DNA from: Eopsaltria australis
Taxonomy: Eukaryota; Chordata; Aves; Passeriformes; Petroicidae
NCBI GenBank assembly: GCA_034509425.1
Contig: JAVTVJ010000988.1
Location: forward strand, 248,001-312,000
DNA: 64,000 bases
Direction: 5' to 3'
This document shows, in pieces, positions 38,267-50,290 of this stretch; positions within the stretch are counted from its first letter, which is position 1, and every line of letters starts with the position of its first letter. A program made the position numbers and the translations under genes. The notes beneath the pieces were generated by a model, which made no database searches, was not told the origin of the DNA, and worked only from the letters and a program-made list of their open reading frames with translations.

Positions 38267-38302
38267 AAAAAAAAAAAAAAGAAAAAAAAAAGAAAAAGAA
38301 AA
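38267..38302. repeat. A-rich run with G interruptions
   Basis: A14 followed by G-separated A runs (GAAAAAAAAAAG, AAAAAG). It is a short relative of the large A/G repeat at 50141-50290. Confidence 0.9.
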
Positions 38303-38528
38303 GGCATGAAATGAACACACAAGTGACAAGATAGAAATTCACACAGGTACATGTTTTTGGGTGCCTGGTAAGATTCAACACAACTTCAGAGGTGAGGAAA
38401 ATCTTGGAGAAATTTGGAATATTTTCAAGGTCTGACAGTGAAATGTCTTACAAGTACAATGAGCTATGCTATTCTTAAATGTTCTCCTTACTAAATTTGG
38501 AAAAGCAGACTGGGTCAATTGTCCATCA

Positions 38529-38549
38529 CCCCCCTCCCCCTCCCCCCCC
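38529..38549 (-). repeat. C-tract; potential G-quadruplex on minus strand
   Basis: The plus strand has C6 T C5 T C8, so the minus strand reads G8 A G5 A G6. The G8 run can supply two G3 blocks, which gives the four blocks needed for an intramolecular quadruplex. Folding is inferred from the general rule, not shown. Confidence 0.6.
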
Positions 38550-39756
38550 AAAATACTCCCAATTTCTGCTTTTGCTTATGCATTTGGAATTACTAGATAA
38601 TCATTAAATCCATAGCTGGAAGATGAAAAATCCTATATTCTTCATCAGAGTTGAAGATTAATTTCACTGCAAAAACTGTATCAGCTATCAACGGGACTAG
38701 ATATAGTATAGAAAAATAAAATATAAAAACCCTAAAAGAGCAACTTAAGCTGACAAAACTTAAATCAAGAGCAGAAACACACTAACCAGGTGACTCTTAG
38801 CTGTCAGTTAAATTTGAATTTACTATGGCAGTAAGATAGAATTTTTAGCTGTTTTATAAATTGCATGTCAGACAGCCTCAGGCAGCAACATCAGAAAACA
38901 CTACACATGGGGAGGAATGCTGAATTTCAGTCAAGGACTGGACAAGTCTCATTTTGCTCACCAGGTTCAAATTCCTGGTCTTCCTTCTTCAGTTTCTTTT
39001 AAAACTGTTTTAATTTGGCTTCTGTTTCCTTCAGTCCCATGAAGACTTTGTATACCTAATTTTGTTCTATAATTTCATTGTAGGCCTGTATTTTCACAGC
39101 TTTTTCCTGTCCTGCCTGTGAATCCTCTGGCTGGTTCTCTGTCTTGAATTGTTATGTGTTTTCCTTGGAGTGGTTCAGGCCCCAGACCTGCATGGTTGGC
39201 AATTCTTTATCTTTTTTTTCCCACTGCAAACAGGCCCACTGATAGCAGGCAAGCAAAGCGCAAGCAATAATTCTACACAGGCCAGTACCTCTGTGAGAAC
39301 TATGAATTCTCCTTTCTCTTATCAAACACCAAGGTTTTTATGCAGCTGCCTCCACCCATTTTAAGCCACAACCTTTGAATTTCAGAATCATTCGCTATCA
39401 TCTTTTATCTATTACTAGTCCTCAAAACTAGCTCCAGTCCTGTCCATCTTTTTGGTAGAATATCTTATAAAATAGATGCCCAAAGAAGAAAAATCTCTCA
39501 CAATTTCCCCAAATCATCCTAAGAATGAGGTGGATGCTACTTTTAAGAAAAGGAGAAGCTGTTTCATTCCCAGAAATAGTGAGGCACCCATGAGAATATC
39601 CTTGATGCTGTGAAGTTTGGGAGCCTGTGTTAGAGGACTGGTCTGTAACAACCTGGCTCCAGAGAAGCAGGGTGAATATGTAAGTACAAAGATGATATTT
39701 CCTGATCTGAAAAGGTCTGCTGAAGAAGTCATTCTATTTGGACCAACTTAGCAAAT

Positions 39757-39823
39757 TTTAAAAAACCCAAATAAAAAAACCTGCAAAAAACCCCAACAGT
39801 AAACACAAACAAAACCCAAACCC
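39757..39823. repeat. A/C-rich low-complexity tract
   Basis: A runs broken by CCC, CC and CAAC steps (AAAAACCCAAATAAAAAAACC, ACAAAACCCAAACCC). It belongs to the same scattered class as 2054-2155. Confidence 0.8.
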
Positions 39824-40049
39824 AGAGCTGGTGGTGTTACACATGGGTTCAAAGAGACTCATTTGCAGAATGTCCAGATGATGGATGAACTGAAATGCAG
39901 CAATATAATTACCACTTCTCCGTGGTTAACAGTAGTAAAAAGTATTCTTCCTTCTAATGTAAGAGGAATTTAGTAAGTGGTTCTAAACATTACGTTGCTA
40001 GGTGCTGCTTAAAACTAATTCCCTGTGTTGCTGTGGTCCAAATTAGAAG

Positions 40050-40420
40050 TGGTAATAAGCAGATATTATTTAATGAACAGCTTGAAAGCTATTCTCCCTT
40101 ACAATACCTCCAGAGCGAAATGAAAAAAAATATGCATTTGCACAGCTTCACATGATAAAATGAGCTATTATTTTATATACAACTAAAAGGCAGTTGTCAG
40201 TTGATAATGGAATAAAACACAATAAAGAACAACGCCTTATAATTATAATAGACAATAAACCAATTTAGATATTATTTGTATGCCAAATACATGATGTGAT
40301 TTGTTTGGCTAGTTAAATTATATTTTCATATGCCACACTTCGCTACGTAAGCAAAGTGCTTTGTGGCAAATAATTATTAACCAACTCTTCTATTAGTGAC
40401 TGTTGACAAATCCAGTTTGA
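40050..40420. other. Candidate conserved noncoding element
   Basis: About 370 bp of AT-rich but non-repetitive sequence with dense TAATTA-like and ATGCATTTGCA-like motifs, and no simple repeats. It ends in a structured inverted repeat at 40331-40368. Its texture is like the vertebrate enhancers found in gene deserts, but conservation cannot be seen from one sequence. Confidence 0.3.
40331..40368. repeat. Two-part stem-loop
   Basis: The outer arms TGCCACA (40331-40337) and TGTGGCA (40362-40368) are perfectly complementary. The inner arms CTTCGC (40338-40343) and GCAAAG (40351-40356) pair with one C-A mismatch around a TACGTAA loop, and TGCTT bulges on the right. It could fold as RNA or cruciform DNA, or be a composite factor site. 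It is too short for a usual microRNA precursor. Confidence 0.6.
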
Positions 40421-40734
40421 TCAAAGCTGAGAAAATTCATCTCAATGATTTTCACATATAGAACATGAAAATTAGAAGAGAAATGAAAATGGCCAGTGAC
40501 TTAAACTTGAGAATTATTTCATTGTGTGTGCCGTTTTAATTACAAAATGCCTGTTGCTGTGGGCATTTTTTCTGTGGTTAGTCTCCAACCAGTCATGGAA
40601 CCACAGAGTCACAGAATGATCAATTTATATATCAAAGAATATTTAAAATTATGGTGCACTTGCACCAAAATTTGTGAGACAACCATGTCCTGACAGTTTT
40701 TAAAATCGATATTTACAATTGCTTTTGCATGCAG

Positions 40735-40825
40735 TTTTTTTGGGGTTTTTTTTTTTGGTTTTTAGGTTTTTTTAGGGGTTTTTTGGTGTTTTTTTTTTTG
40801 GGGGGGGGGGGTTGTGGTTTATTTT

Positions 40826-40878
<53 letters not shown>

Positions 40879-40880
40879 TT
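40735..40880. repeat. T/G-rich low-complexity block with G12 and T49
   Basis: T runs separated by GG, GGGG and AGG, then G12 (40800-40811), GTTGTGG, and a pure T49 (40828-40876). The minus strand is A/C-rich and gives the Lys-rich minus-strand frame, which is an artefact. The plus strand has several G runs that could form quadruplexes. Confidence 0.95.
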
Positions 40881-43800
40881 TTCCTGTGCTTGCTCGTTAT
40901 GAAATGATGGGCAATATTTGCCAAGTCCATGTTAGACTCAGGGCAAAGTAGAAAACTCAGTGGGCCTTGTATTTGAAAGAAAAATGTCACAGGAAGTGTG
41001 GTATCTCTGTGGTTACATGTCATTAATCTCAGTACAATTCCAGTGTGATCCGTCACGCCAGGAAGGAGTCTCTCACTCTTTTGCTGAAAGAGCTGCAAAA
41101 TCTTAGCATTGAAATGGTGTTAAATACAACAGAGAAAAGCTGCCAGTGACAGTCAGAATTAAGCCAATTGTTAAAAATTATTAGAGTTAAAACTACATTA
41201 CCTTTCATAGTGACTTGTATGTAGTAATAAATTATTTATTTATTTATTTATTTTTACAGATGGCCAGGAAATTAGCTGAATCTGCTTATTAGAATTTCCT
41301 CTGTCAATTTCAGTGGGAAAATCTTCCCTTACTCCTCTAAGGTGTTGAATAGCTGTCAACCACCTCACCATGTGCAATTTTGAAAGGCATTCCTTTTAAC
41401 CAGTGTGACTCCTGGATCTCATTTATTTTTAAAATTACCTTGTCATGAGAGCTTAATCCACTTCTCACAGGCTCAGAGATGTGGCTTTTCATCCTTCCAC
41501 TGCTTATCAACTTGGTCACCTCCAGAAATAAGTGCTTGACAGAGCTACATAAAATACATCCACTTTGGAAAACCTTAACAAGGATGCACATTAATTATCA
41601 AAAGTCTCAGCTCAGTGGGTACTCTACATATGGGCTGCCCATGTTGGAAGAAAAGCCTCCTATTTGTACTCACATTATGTAACAAAAGAAATTATTCAGG
41701 GCATTTTCAAAGCATTCTCCACATTTCCAAAGTTGAGTAGTTAAATTAGTAGCAGGTGAACTCTGGAATGGTTTTGGGCAGGAAGCAACAAAGAAGCAGC
41801 ACTGCTGTATGTTCACCATGGAGACTGCAGAGATAGAATAGTGTCAATAAATTCACTTTGCCATTTCATTCTACTGTTCCGACCAAGTGTGATAGCCATA
41901 TACAAGTTACCTTAGCTTCTTCCCAAACTGCTTCACCAGCAGGAACTCAAAGTCTAGCCAGGAAAAAGCAGCACTGCTCAAACTGATGATCATCTATAAT
42001 ATATTAATTATAATTATATTTTATGTTATATTTATAATTATGCTATGTTATGTACATATATTATATTAATGAAATTTAATCCTGTAAATGTGTACCATCT
42101 CAACCTGAAAAACTTATCACTCTAAGCTGTAAAATTTGCATTTTATCTACTACTAGTACTACTGTACAATGCTTCCAAGCACTCTGAACAGAAGCAATAG
42201 CTGGAGTTGTAAACTTCTGTTATTCAGAAACATCTTATGCAATTCACCTTTATAACTTCCTGCCGGTTGCATTTAACCTTTGGTTTTGCCACTGAAATAT
42301 TTTCTGTGATGGCAGCCAAAGCAAACATCAGAAGTACCGTGGAATCCTTTCCCATAACAGCTTAAATTCCATTCACAGAAAAACACAGAGGTTATTTTCC
42401 TTTTCAATTTTTTTTTTTTTTTAACTTTAAAGACATTTTTCCACTTATCTATCAAGACCTGTCATATCTAATTACACATACCACAAAATGAAGTCTCAGC
42501 TGGGAAAAGTATTACTTCCCTTACCTGCTCTGTAGACCAAACCCTCAAAAACTAATTATCTAAAAACTAATTATCTCACGCTTATATATTCAAAGATATT
42601 CAAATTTCTGACAGATTGTTTTTGTTAGAAGGCCAGCACTGTTTAAGGATGAAAATCAAAAAAATGAGGCTGAACTCCAATTCTTAGATCCTTACCCTGA
42701 TGAGCAGCAAGTGATAAGGAGGCTTCCCCTCTTTTGTTAAAAGTTACAGTACTACAAACTTTTAAGTTATATTGGTCCATTTTAAAAATGAAGGGGATAA
42801 AATATGTGAAGTCTATTTTCAAGTCCTATGGTCGATTCCAGAATGTGAGTGTTTCCTCTGCTGCGCAGGGTTTCAGTGAAATACGAACTGTCAGCCGATA
42901 GAAGATGCAATTTGCTGCAAACTGGGTGCATCAAATCCTTACTGAAGTTTCTGTGGTATATCAGCATCAAGTCAGATCAGGATTAATAAGAAGCTTCTTG
43001 GTGGGGGTTTGCACATGAGGAAGAAGTGAGAGCTCTTTCTTTCTCCAAGCTGCAGAATCACTGTGACGTCATTCGGTCTTTCTACCTGTGGGGAAGTTCT
43101 CCTGCCTTGTCCTGCTCTTTTTACATTCAAAGTGGTTTGCTGTGATGAACAAATGCTATGGAATGGCTCATGATTTATTTAGCAGGACTTGCCCCTGTCA
43201 CATTCAAGAAATTTCCCAACTAAATCTTGTTTGCTCTTCCACCTCCCTCGCTGTAACTTCTGTGTCAGCAGAGTTGTTTACTGATGCACTGGAAAATGAT
43301 GGCAGGAGGGAGGAAAACTCCAGAACTGTATGCTGACCTTGAAGGACTTTCTATGAAAAAAAACAAACCGAAAAAAACAAGGAAAAAAAGAAAAGCCATT
43401 TCTGTTAACAGTCTAAAGATGACTCAGAATGACTATTTTAATTACCATCTAATTAACACAGGACATTAATTAGTGGGTTGTTTAGTTGAGTTAGGCTTTA
43501 TATAAGTGTGTCAGATAAAAAGGAAATTACATAAGCATAAAAGTCATAGCTGTTGAAATTGTCACATTAAAAACCATTAAATGCCTTTATTAAGTGTTTT
43601 CCTCTTCTCTGAGAGTTGCAATACATGCTAGAGATGTATTCTGTGTCTTACACTGCAGCTAAACTGTTTCTTGCATGTAGAGGAAATCTTCATCTGTTCA
43701 AATTTCTGATTTGATGCTGTTTTATATTAATTTTTTTCACTGTCAATTTTTAAGAGCTTTAGAGTTATTTAGAAATTATTCAAATGAATTTAAATTCAAG

Positions 43801-44384
43801 GTGCTTGCTGTTAATTTAAAATTACAAAGGTTAAAAACTATTGGTATCATTTCAGTCAGGAGTAATTCTATAAAAAAACAAAGAATAAAATCTACACCAT
43901 ATACTCTGCTTTCTATTTGTCTTGTCTTTGTAAGCTATCTGATGAGTTTGGCTGGATAAACAAGAGAATTAAGTAATAATGAATGTGTGTTTACTTATGT
44001 AATTTAATTCAAGATTATATTTGCGTATGTTGTATTTTCATAATTATTTTATTAGCCAATAATTTAGCACAATTAGAAATATAAATATAGCTCTAAATTG
44101 CAAAGACTTTTTAATGGGTACTCCCACTTTGGGTCATTCCAAAGTCAACATTCCACTTAGGGAAAAATATTTTCTGTGGTTTCTGAAGGTGTATGCAGCA
44201 AAAGCAAAAGATCTGATAACCAGGGCAAAGAAAGGTATCCTGTGTTTTTAGTCTGTTCTGGGGAGTGCAAAAAGACAGTATCATGCCTGGCAGCCCTTGA
44301 GCCCTTTTTTTATCCTCCCCACTCCATTATTAGACATGGAAAAAAGGAGGCTCAGGGAGTACTTTTGGTTTTTTAAAACTTCCT
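40881..44384. other. Unique AT-rich noncoding DNA, no gene seen
   Basis: No supported gene. The part at 42000-42070 is almost pure A/T. A 15-bp tandem duplicate (AAAAACTAATTATCT) lies near 42547-42576, and T15 at 42408-42422. The segment 43470-43640 is AT-rich, non-repetitive and enhancer-like in texture. Confidence 0.55.
41230..41255. repeat. (TTTA)n tetranucleotide microsatellite
   Basis: About six TTTA/ATTT units ending in a T5 run. Confidence 0.9.
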
Positions 44385-44695
44385 GACAGAAGAGTGGAGT
44401 GAGGCTCTGCTCCTTGGGAATGAGGGATGAGAGGAAATGACCTTGCCCTGTGAGAGGGGAGATTTAGATTGGACACTAGGAAAAAATTCTTCATTGAAAT
44501 GGTGATGAGGCATTGGAAGAGGTAACATGGAGAAACAATGGGATCACCATCCCTGGAAATTGTTTAAAAAATGCATGGATGTAGCGTTTGTAGCACTTGG
44601 GTTTGCTGGTGACACGGCTGTGCTGTGTTTACTGGTTGGACTTGGTGATCTTAGAGGTCATTTCCAACCTTGACAGTTCTGCCATTCTGAGCATG
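44385..44695 (+). mobile_element. CR1 3' end, plus orientation
   Basis: It reads in the sense direction: GAGAGGGGAGATTTAGATTG, GACACTAGGAAAAAATTCTT, TCACCATCCCTGGAAATTGT, AAAAATGCATGGATGTAGCG, GGTTGGACTTGGTGATCTTA and GAGGTCATTTCCAACCTTGA, ending in ATTCTG, the typical short CR1 terminal repeat. It covers about 300 bp. It is the only clear plus-strand CR1 in the window. The 5' limit is approximate. Confidence 0.93.
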
Positions 44696-45193
44696 ATTTT
44701 GTGTTTGTGGCACCTTCTGACTCACTCACTCACCCTTCAGGATCACTGCTGGCACAAAACAAGGAAGGAAACAAGGACACAGGAACATTGGCTTGCCTGG
44801 TGGCTGCCCAACAAGTTAAATACACAAAGAACAGAAATTCCGTGTGCACTTTGCAAATGTTCACCTCACTGAAAAGAAAACAATTTTTCCTCTCTCTCAG
44901 GCACACCTTAAACACCATGATAAATTACATGCTTTACATATATGTCACAGTTGCACTTTTTATGGCACGCAAAGGCTCTGAAAGATTCTTTCCCATCATC
45001 CAGTTCTGACAGGAGTCTATTAAATTTTCTCTTCCACAGCAGTGGTATGTGGTCACGACTTTAATTTCCTGTGTGTGGAATCAGAAGCTTGCTGGAGGAA
45101 CCACCATTCAGAACAGCAATTACAGCAGAAGAGCTTTGTGGACAGCACAATTGATATTTAAAATGTCAATACCTGGCAGCTGCCAGGCCTTCC

Positions 45194-45700
45194 TGTGGTA
45201 GAAACAGGGATTGAAGACTCAGTTTGGAGGCCTCAAAATTAACAGAAAAATAGTTTATTATCCAAAGAAAAGTAGAAGGAAAAAACTTAGAAACTAAGCA
45301 ACATCATTTCAGGGCCAAGCAGCTGTTGAGTGGAGCAGGGAACAGATGAATGTACTGTTTCAACAAGACCTGGTTTAGACAAGTTCTTTGAAACCTGCTT
45401 CAACCATTACACCCAAATGGGAAATTCAGTCCTTAACCTTGAGATAGGACCTTGGTACTGGGGAAAATCTGTGAAAAGCTCCTCAGCAAATATGCAGCTC
45501 CCCTTTCAGCCTGATAAAACATCGCTGGTTTTCCAGCTTCTCGGTAAAAGCAAGGAAAAAGAAGTATTTCTGAAGCAAAGCCAGCCCTGTGGCATGAAAA
45601 CTGAACAACATGTGATATTCCATAGAATAAAAACTCAGCACCTGAGATACATATGGCAAGATGCTTCAGTTTTCTTGGAAGACAAATAACCAAGAAATCT
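45194..45700 (-). mobile_element. Possible solo LTR or LTR fragment, minus orientation
   Basis: The left edge TGTGGTAGAAACAGGG would be the 3' end of a minus-strand LTR (ending CTACCACA). An AATAAA polyadenylation signal on the minus strand (complement of 45254-45259) sits about 60 bp inside it, the same spacing seen in the LTRs at 16832 and 60173. I could not find a matching right edge or target duplication, so the right limit is a guess. Confidence 0.3.
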
Positions 45701-46920
45701 GTCAATCTAGGTCCTATAAGCCTGCCAAAAGGAACTGTAGCTACAACTAAAATTGTAGATGTTGTCCTTCAATTTTTTTTTGTATGGTCAGATCTTGAAA
45801 TTGACCATTTTATAACCAAATTTCTGAGCATGATTTCACATGTGCGAAATATTCCTTAGGACAACTGTTTTTCTTACAGGTGCATGAAGGGAGAAGGAGA
45901 ATGGGGAGAGAAAACAAAGACTGAACAACACAGCATATTTAACTTGGCATCAATTTTAGAAGTTTCACAGTGAAGAAATAATACCAATTTGGACAAGCAT
46001 TAGACACTAGCAAAATAGTCATTAAGTAGCAATAAAGGTAGTGAAATAGTTGATTAGATGACAATGTAAATGACACAAATTATTGGAACGAAAATTAATA
46101 CTGGGTAGGAATGTACTTGATGGTAAGATCTGTGCAAAACCAGATATGTATTATGAAAACACCCAATGCATTTTTGCAAATACTAGCACAGTTAATATTT
46201 CTTCTGCTTCTGGAAATTTGTCTGCTGTTCTGCAATAATACTTTTGAGCCACTTCTACAGCTCTTCAAAAAAAAAAAAAGGGGAAATTCCTACTGAATTA
46301 GTTGTGGAATTATACACGTCCCAAAACATAGTGAGCAAGAATCAAGACCTCCAAAGTTTAAGCTCTAAGGGTGGCTCATCTTTTCTCCTCTGATTTTCAC
46401 AGATTTTGAGCCTACAAGCAGCAAAGTGTATTCTTTTCCCTTGGCAAAATATTTTGAGTGTTACCTAAAGCATTTAACATGTAAATCAGTCCTTCCAGGC
46501 CATTACTTGTGGCATTGTCAGCAAGTTTCAGTTTTAAGGCTTTTTACACTGATGAGGGAGTTAGTGTTTGTATTGTACCAAGAAATACAGAGTCCTTCAT
46601 CAGTAGGCTCATAATTTCTTGGGAAGCATTCTTTGTACTACTTGAGGGATATGAATGTGGCTCAAGTTAACTGAAACCTCGTTGGAGGGGTTGTCATGTC
46701 AAAAAATTCAACTCTTGAGATAGAAAGAGGTAGTACAACCCCTGAGGATCTCAGGGTCTGAATCTGTTTTACTTAGACAACAAAGAACCATTGAGTTTCT
46801 TTGCTCAAAAAAAAAAAAGTTTTGAGATAATTCAGTGAATGATAAATTGGGGGAGAGGAAACCAGAACCAATTTACATACAGTTTAATCTATAATTATTG
46901 TTACAGATCACCTTTCTTGA

Positions 46921-47140
46921 TGTTTATTTGTTTGCTTGCTTGCTTATTCGGTGGGATTTTTTTGGGTTTTTTGGGTTTGGTTTGGTTTTTTTGGATTATT
47001 TGTTTGGCTGGTTTTGGTTTGGTTTTCATTGTTGTTTTCTGGGCTTTTTGTTTGTTGGTTTTGTTTTTTTTTTTGTTGGGTTGTGGTTGGTTGGTTGGTT
47101 GGTTGGTGTTTTTCCTTTTTTTTTTGGTTAGATTTTTTTA
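46921..47140. repeat. T/G-rich low-complexity block
   Basis: About 220 bp of T runs with GG, GGG and TTGG steps, including GGTTGGTTGGTTGGTTGG at about 47087-47105 and a GCTTGCTTGC start. The plus-strand frames over it are Phe/Trp/Gly/Leu-rich strings, caused by the repeat and not membrane proteins. The minus strand is A/C-rich. Confidence 0.95.
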
Positions 47141-50140
47141 GTAGGAAGGGGAGGAAATTGCTATAAATTCATCTCTTCAGTTCGTAATAAACTCCAGAAC
47201 TGTCATTTTTGTATTCTGTTTTTCACTCAAACTGCCCCATGCCCACAGACCACTGCCAGGACACCACATTAATTATCCAGAGGGTAAACAGCATGAAAAC
47301 TCACTATAAATATAAAATGGCACAACTACATTAATGTATAGGTTGAAAATATCTACAGTACCTTTTGAGCTGAAGACAGAAACCAACCTGAAAAGGTCAG
47401 GTCACTGACAGATGCTGTTGCATAATTATGTGCATTCCTGTTTTAATGAAAGATTTCATCTACCTCTGCTTGTCTGGGTCCAGCACGAAAAGTAACAATT
47501 CAGGCTGTGTTGATGACACTTTGCAGCCAAACAAGTTCTTCCAGCCTCACCTAATTCTTTCACAGTGATTTAATTTTTAGGAGCAGAAAGGCTGGGTATC
47601 AACTATCTCTGTAACCCTTTCCCATCTACATGATATTTCAGGGATTTCTTAAGGCTTAAAGAATTCAAGTCTAGTTCCAAATCAGACAGACAAATACAAA
47701 CTAAATCTCTGTGCTGAAGTCACACCTAAGCCAGCCACTCTGTGACATCAAATTTTTCTATTAATGTGGCTAATTAAGACATTCCATGTTATTTGGCTTT
47801 GTTTTGTAGTGGTGAGTCTCATTGTACAGTGGGAAATAGAATAGTGGGAGGATTGCAGTATTCTGCTGTGACAAAGAACCATCTTAGAACAGTCTTGGTT
47901 AGCAGGAAAACACAAATTTTTATTAATGTTACATAAAAAACCCCTTAACCATGTAGAATTTCCCCAAACCTTCCATAAAGGCACTGCTCTGTCTTTAATC
48001 AGGGTGAATAGAGCAGAATGGTACAGAAACTATAATTTTCCTCATTTCCATCACAATTTTTTTGCAGATTTCTGTCTACTGCCGAAAGTTTAAATGCAGA
48101 CTTTTACACACAGTAAGCACTGATGAAGACATGTAATAATTTGTGAGTGGCAGGGTTTAAGTCTAATGTCACAAGGAAAAGGGCTTTGATCTGATTTATT
48201 CCTGATTTCTTTCAGATTAAGAAATTCCTGTTCCTAACAGAGGAACAGCAGCAAACAAAAAGAGTTTCAAATGGAAGAGTGCTGGTAGTTAGCAGAGATC
48301 AAAGGTAATTACAAATACTGCCCAGTAAAGCATTTTAGCCTGTGCCTGTGTAGCACTTTAAGAAGGTAAATAGTTTAATTTGATGGAACTTGCATTCTTC
48401 AGATGACATGAATGCACAAGCTGGAGTAGAGAAGATACTGGTTTTTTATCATGTTGGCAAAAAGACAAGTTATGATGGTTTCAAACAGCAAAGATGCCAC
48501 ACACACTCTAAAGTCAAAAGTCATGGAAAAGTCATGGATGTGTTTAATAAAAACAACACATAAAAAGATATCTGTAAGTTGAATGAACATATTTTTGCTT
48601 GCAATATGAGGTTTCAATCCAAGTAGTGTTGACATGACACTATTAAAAAATACCCTATGCAAGTTCCTGTACACTTTTAACTGTGGTATGAAGTTGTGTT
48701 CAAAGCATACTGAATTATTGTGTTTTGGGAATAGAAAACAAGTAAATAATTAAAAGTAAAGTAAATAATTCCCAAAGTTATGGTCATCCATACTGAGAGA
48801 AGGACAATAGACAAAAATCCAGTATATAACAATTACACAATAAGACTTAGATAACTAAGGATCAAGGAACACAAGAAAAAATGGTGGGGGGGTGAAAGGG
48901 TACAATGATACAATATGGAATCCATGGTTCAACAGTTGGACAACTTTTTAAAAAATAACTACTGATTATCTCGTCCTGGTGGCAAATTACCTCCAAGTGA
49001 AATCAGCAAAAGAGCTTTAATTACTGCAAATGGAACTGAATCAAAATCTTTCCTAAAATCTTACAGTTTGGTTCCTGTTCTTGGTTTTGTTTTTTTTTTT
49101 TAATCCTCCACATGTGCTATTACACCATGCGGTCAGTTCAGGCTGCCTCCTGTGATTTTGTTGCTGTTAAAGACTTTCAGGGATCCTGTCAATGCTATTG
49201 AGTGTCTGCCAAAGAGAAACATCACAGAAAAAGCAGTGCTTAGGGACAAAGAGTGTCAGATGTTGCAGCAACACTGTAGGAACCTGACTGAGATGAATCA
49301 AAGCATCCTTGCCACCACAAATGAAGCAGCTGTGATAATGTCCTGTGCATATCAACTCACTCAAATGAGATGTTAGATCTCACTTGGCTTGCTGAAGTTT
49401 AGAATAATCACCACACAGTTGGATTCAAAAGCTCAGAATCTCCTTATGTTTGGTGTTACATATAAAAATATTTTTTAGCCTTCTTTGCACTTTGTACATA
49501 TCGTAAGCCCCTCACCATACTCTTCTGCAGTATCCTACAAAAAAAAAGCTTAATTCTAGCTTTTCGTTGTAACATGGGGTTTGCCCCTGCCATAGGTGAA
49601 GTCCCCACATCTACATAAACCAATATATATTCTATATGCAGTCCCAGAGAAATTGGCTTAGGCATCACTGCATCTGCACAGCAATTAATTTTATGTCAAA
49701 ACCTCTGGCAGCTATAGCTGGACAATCGCTTTTTTTCCACCACCTTCCTTCCTGGCACTGGCAGAACCAAGCAGTGGTTAAAGCTGCTGCCTGATGAAGA
49801 TTTCCTACTGTTCACTTTGCTCACTGTTTGCTCAGCTGTGGTGCAGGTTATCAAATATAGCAATTGTAATCTGTGGTGCAAGGAGAGGCTATGAGAATAC
49901 TTGTCTCATTCCAGTGACATTGTCAGAGATCCTGGCCTTTTGTTTTTGCACTGTCAAATAAAACCCTCACATCCAGGTGAAGTGGCACTGCAAACTGGGC
50001 TAACTTGTCCCACTGGCTGTACAATACCGTGGCAGGAATCTTCTTTAACTCAGCCAAATGTGCAGCAAAGATTCAGGATAGGTCACTTGGATCAACAGAT
50101 TTTCAGTGCCTTCCCACATTTTCACTCTCTTCAACGGCAC

Positions 50141-50290
50141 AAAGAAAAAAAGAAAAAAGAAAAAAGAAAAAAAGAAAAAAGAAAAAAGAAAAAAGAAAAA
50201 AGAAAAAAGAAAAAGAAAAAAGAAAAAAGAAAAAGAAAAAAGAAAAAAGAAAAAAGAAAAAAAAAAGAAAAAAGAAAAAAGAAAAAAAAA
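50141..50290. repeat. (A5-7 G)n purine repeat
   Basis: About 150 bp of A runs of five to seven, each followed by a G, so it is a pure purine strand. The overlapping plus-strand frames are Lys/Arg/Glu-rich and the minus-strand frame Phe/Leu/Ser-rich, as the repeat dictates. It starts directly after CAACGGCAC and ends at TCTCTCATC. Confidence 0.97.

Larger units (their letters stand above)
33681..40734. other. Unique AT-rich noncoding DNA, no gene seen
   Basis: About 7 kb with no credible coding exon; the longest frames (34690-35028, plus, 112 codons; 36205-36540, plus, 111 codons) have no recognisable motif. It contains an A/G-rich run (38267-38302), a C-tract (38529-38549), an A/C tract (39757-39823) and a 13-bp tandem duplicate GACACTGTGCCCT near 37938-37963. 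The part at about 40050-40420 looks like a conserved noncoding element and holds a stem-loop (separate entries). Confidence 0.55.
44696..50140. other. Mostly unique noncoding DNA, no gene seen
   Basis: It contains a possible LTR at about 45194-45700 and a G/T-rich block at 46921-47140, both listed separately. Frames of 119 codons (45330-45689, plus), 102 codons (44701-45009, plus) and 91 codons (48399-48674, minus) have no recognised domain. The poly-A run at 46807-46818 and a short G7 run near 48885 are minor. Confidence 0.5.

Noticed and set aside
38950..38990. GGTTCAAATTCC, similar to a tRNA T-arm
   Set aside because: There are no matching acceptor, D-arm or anticodon stems at the needed spacing.
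40598..40625. CACAGAGTCACAGAATGATC resembling the reversed CR1 3' tail
   Set aside because: The match stops after about 20 bp, with no further CR1 segment.
46839..47166. Phe/Trp/Gly/Leu-rich frames that look like membrane segments
   Set aside because: They are composition artefacts of the T/G-rich tract, and all three plus frames are similarly hydrophobic.
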